The notes beneath the pieces were generated by a model, which saw only the letters and a list, made by a program, of their open reading frames with translations, did not search any database and was not told the DNA's origin. Shown piece after piece: positions 5,828 through 7,719 of a stretch of 7,719 bases of DNA. The position numbers and the translations under genes were made by a program. Positions within the stretch are counted from its first letter, which is position 1. Every line of letters starts with the position of its first letter. The DNA is taken from contig JADFVC010000401.1 in assembly GCA_015222355.1 (NCBI GenBank), positions 1-7,719 on the forward strand, given 5' to 3'. Origin of the DNA: Chloroflexota bacterium (lineage in GTDB: Bacteria > Desulfobacterota > Desulfuromonadia > Desulfuromonadales > Geopsychrobacteraceae).

Positions 5828-7719
5828 TTGAAATCTCCGGTCCGTCAAAATTCACTTTCCGTCCTCATTCCGACCCTGCACGTGCGCCGCTCAGTGCAAG
5901 CGGTCGCTCTGGCGGCAGGCAACCTGAAAGCCTGTGTGCCACCGCAGTTGCGTCGACAAACCGAACTGCTCGATCTCTTCCCGCAACAGCACACGGCCGA
6001 GCTGGTGGAGATGTTCCTGGCACGCCGGCCCCAGCTGATCGCTTTCCCGCTCTACCTCTGGAATCGCCTGCAAATTCTGCAACTCTGCCGCGAATTAAGA
6101 AAAGCACAACCGAATCTGCTGCTCATCGTCGGGGGGCCAGAAGCCAGTGCCGATGCGGAAAATGTGCTGCTTGAAGGGGAACTGGACGGCGTGATCTGTG
6201 GAGAGGGGGAAGAGTCTTTCGGGCAACTGCTGCAAGCCTTGGCTGCGGGGCGAACCCCCGTTGCTCTCCCCGGGTTTCTGCCTGCCGATGCGGAAACAGT
6301 GCGTCCTGCCGAAGCGGAAACAGTGCGTCCTGCCGAAGCGGCGGTCTGTCGCGATCTTTCCTCTCTCCCTTCCCCCTGGCTGGAAGGGATTCTCCCGTTG
6401 ACTGAAGGCTGTGGTGTACTCTGGGAGGTCGCGCGCGGTTGTCGCTTCAACTGTGCTTTTTGCTACGACGCCAAAGGGCATCAGGGCGTGCGGCCATTCC
6501 CTCCGGAGCGGCTGAGTGCGGAACTGGAGCTATTCGTCGCCAAGGGGGTCGCACAGGTCTGGATTCTCGATTCAACCTTCAATGCCCCGCCGGAACGGGG
6601 CAAACAGCTGCTGCGACTGCTGATCGAAAAGGCCCCGCAGATCCATTACCATCTTGAGGCCAAGGCTGATTTTCTCGATGCGGAGACGGCGGAACTGCTC
6701 GCACAACTCTCCTGCTCGGTCCAGATCGGTCTGCAATCGGCTGATCCGCAGGTCCTCAAACCGCTGCATCGCGCACTCAGGCCGGGGCAGATGGAACAGG
6801 CCCTGAAGCAGCTTTCCATGGCCGGAGTCACCTACGGACTCGACCTGATCTACGGATTGCCCGACGACAACCACGCCGGGTTCTGCCGAAGCCTTGACTT
6901 TGCCCTGCAACAACAGCCGAACCAGGTCGATATCTTCCCCCTGGCGGTGTTGCCGGGAACCGAACTTCACCAACGACAGTTGGAATTCGGCCTCAAAGCC
7001 GATCCGCGACCACCCTACCTGATCATCGAGAACCGCAGCTATCCGTCTGAACAGCTGACGGCGAGCCGGAAACTGGCGGCGGCCACCGACATCTTTTACA
7101 ACCGCGGCCGCGCCGTCGGGTTTTTCCTGCAGGTCTGCACCGCTCTCAAACGGCCACCGGCGGCCTTGCTGACCGACTTCGCCAACTGGCTGGAGGGAGC
7201 AGCAGGGATCGCTGCTGAAAAGATGCTTGCGGCAGAGCACTGGCAACCGGTTGAAATTCTGCCCTTGCAGCAGAAATTTGTTGCTGAACAGTTGCGAAAA
7301 GCCGGACAGAAAAAATTGCTGCGGATCACTGAAGACCTGATCAATTACCATTTTGCCTGTGCGGAAATGCTGCTGGCAGAGGAGTGTCACCCGGCGCAAA
7401 AACTGCCGCCGCAAAGGCAATATGCCCGGCAGCGCTGGCGACTGAATCCTCAGGTGCGGCTGCAGAAGTTCACTTATGATGCGGAAGAGCTGGGGGAATG
7501 GGGCGGGCAACCGTTGGCAACGCTGGCAAGGCAACTGGCTGCGGAACCGGCTTACGTCATCTTTCTCCGCCGGCAGGGGGAGTTTGTTGTGGAATCACTC
7601 CAGGAGGACTTCGCCAAAATGCTGCTGGCCGCCGGCGGCAAAAAAACCGGGGAGCAATTGATACGCGGATTGACCCCGGAAGACGGGGCAGAGATGCTGG
7701 AATTTGCCCTCAATGAGGG
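5828..7719 (+). CDS. B12-binding-domain radical SAM protein (DUF4080-like), 3' end beyond window
   Basis: At least 630 residues are visible and the C-terminus is beyond the right edge. Residues about 10-145 form a Rossmann-like cobalamin-binding-type domain with LIAFPLY (70-76), LLLIVGGPEAS (97-107) and GVICGEGEESF (121-131). The usual DxHxxG cobalt-ligand motif is absent, as is common in this radical SAM class. After a linker (150-180), the radical SAM core has VARGCRFNCAFCYD (201-214), whose Cys205, Cys209 and Cys212 (CxxxCxxC) should hold the [4Fe-4S] cluster that cleaves S-adenosylmethionine. QVWILDSTFN (243-252), SVQIGLQS (297-304), GLDLIYGLPDD (337-347) and FPLAVLPGTEL (370-380) follow. 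The roughly 230-residue C-terminal region fits DUF4080-type proteins. The substrate is unknown. The likely start is TTG at 5828, with AGG at 5821-5823; the first in-frame ATG is about 60 residues in and would cut the B12-like domain. Coupling to the gene 5 nt upstream is likely. Confidence 0.9.
   Translation, partial: MKSPVRQNSLSVLIPTLHVRRSVQAVALAAGNLKACVPPQLRRQTELLDLFPQQHTAELVEMFLARRPQLIAFPLYLWNRLQILQLCRELRKAQPNLLLIVGGPEASADAENVLLEGELDGVICGEGEESFGQLLQALAAGRTPVALPGFLPADAETVRPAEAETVRPAEAAVCRDLSSLPSPWLEGILPLTEGCGVLWEVARGCRFNCAFCYDAKGHQGVRPFPPERLSAELELFVAKGVAQVWILDSTFNAPPERGKQLLRLLIEKAPQIHYHLEAKADFLDAETAELLAQLSCSVQIGLQSADPQVLKPLHRALRPGQMEQALKQLSMAGVTYGLDLIYGLPDDNHAGFCRSLDFALQQQPNQVDIFPLAVLPGTELHQRQLEFGLKADPRPPYLIIENRSYPSEQLTASRKLAAATDIFYNRGRAVGFFLQVCTALKRPPAALLTDFANWLEGAAGIAAEKMLAAEHWQPVEILPLQQKFVAEQLRKAGQKKLLRITEDLINYHFACAEMLLAEECHPAQKLPPQRQYARQRWRLNPQVRLQKFTYDAEELGEWGGQPLATLARQLAAEPAYVIFLRRQGEFVVESLQEDFAKMLLAAGGKKTGEQLIRGLTPEDGAEMLEFALNE
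6281..6341 (+). repeat. In-frame 24-bp tandem repeat within the radical SAM gene
   Basis: The 24-bp unit beginning GCGGAAACAGTG occurs as two perfect adjacent copies (6290-6313 and 6314-6337). It is flanked by a partial copy on the left (6281-6289, one mismatch) and four matching bases on the right. It encodes AETVRPAE twice in the linker between the B12-binding-like and radical SAM domains, so the reading frame is preserved. Confidence 0.9.

Noticed and set aside
6572..7534. 320-codon minus-strand open frame
   Set aside because: It is antisense to the radical SAM gene, which carries the CxxxCxxC cluster motif and family signatures in the opposite strand.

Overview
The window looks like a chromosomal segment of a Desulfuromonadia-type bacterium (the Geobacter/Desulfuromonas/Pelobacter branch of the former Deltaproteobacteria). 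I infer this from three things: the glmU-glmS gene pair, a small protein resembling the deltaproteobacterial MXAN_5187-type family, and noncoding repeats of a style I associate with that group. No ribosomal RNA or other strict phylogenetic marker is present, so the assignment is moderately confident.

Left half (1-4218, minus strand): one operon, read right to left, glmU - glmS - clc. The gaps are very short: 14 nt between glmU and glmS, and about 9-12 nt between glmS and clc. GlmS makes glucosamine-6-phosphate from fructose-6-phosphate and glutamine. GlmU then acetylates and uridylates glucosamine-1-phosphate to UDP-GlcNAc, the precursor of peptidoglycan and lipopolysaccharide. The intervening GlmM mutase is not in the window. 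The third gene encodes a CLC-family anion channel/transporter that runs off the left edge and has an unusual anion-selectivity loop.

Middle (4219-5267): a divergent, AT-richer intergenic region of about 1.05 kb with no gene I can support. It holds a good sigma70-type promoter and structured leader for glmU (minus strand), a perfect 10-bp inverted repeat upstream of that promoter, an 87-bp palindromic MITE-like element (4463-4549), a weak hairpin (4590-4610), a cluster of degenerate repeat units bounded by a perfect 10-bp inverted repeat (4669-5067), and a sigma70-type promoter for the rightward genes (5216-5244).

Right part (5268-7719, plus strand): two closely spaced genes. The first encodes a 184-aa cytosolic protein with an N-terminal helical domain, a Thr/Ala/Pro linker and a small C-terminal domain. 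The second probably starts at a TTG 5 nt downstream. It encodes a large radical SAM enzyme with an N-terminal B12-binding-like domain and a C-terminal extension, and it continues past the right edge. Neither has an assigned biochemical function that I know of. I see no phage, plasmid, CRISPR, tRNA or rRNA features. Most of the window is conserved housekeeping content; the less explained parts are the repeat-rich intergenic region, the unusual CLC loop and the uncharacterised radical SAM gene pair.
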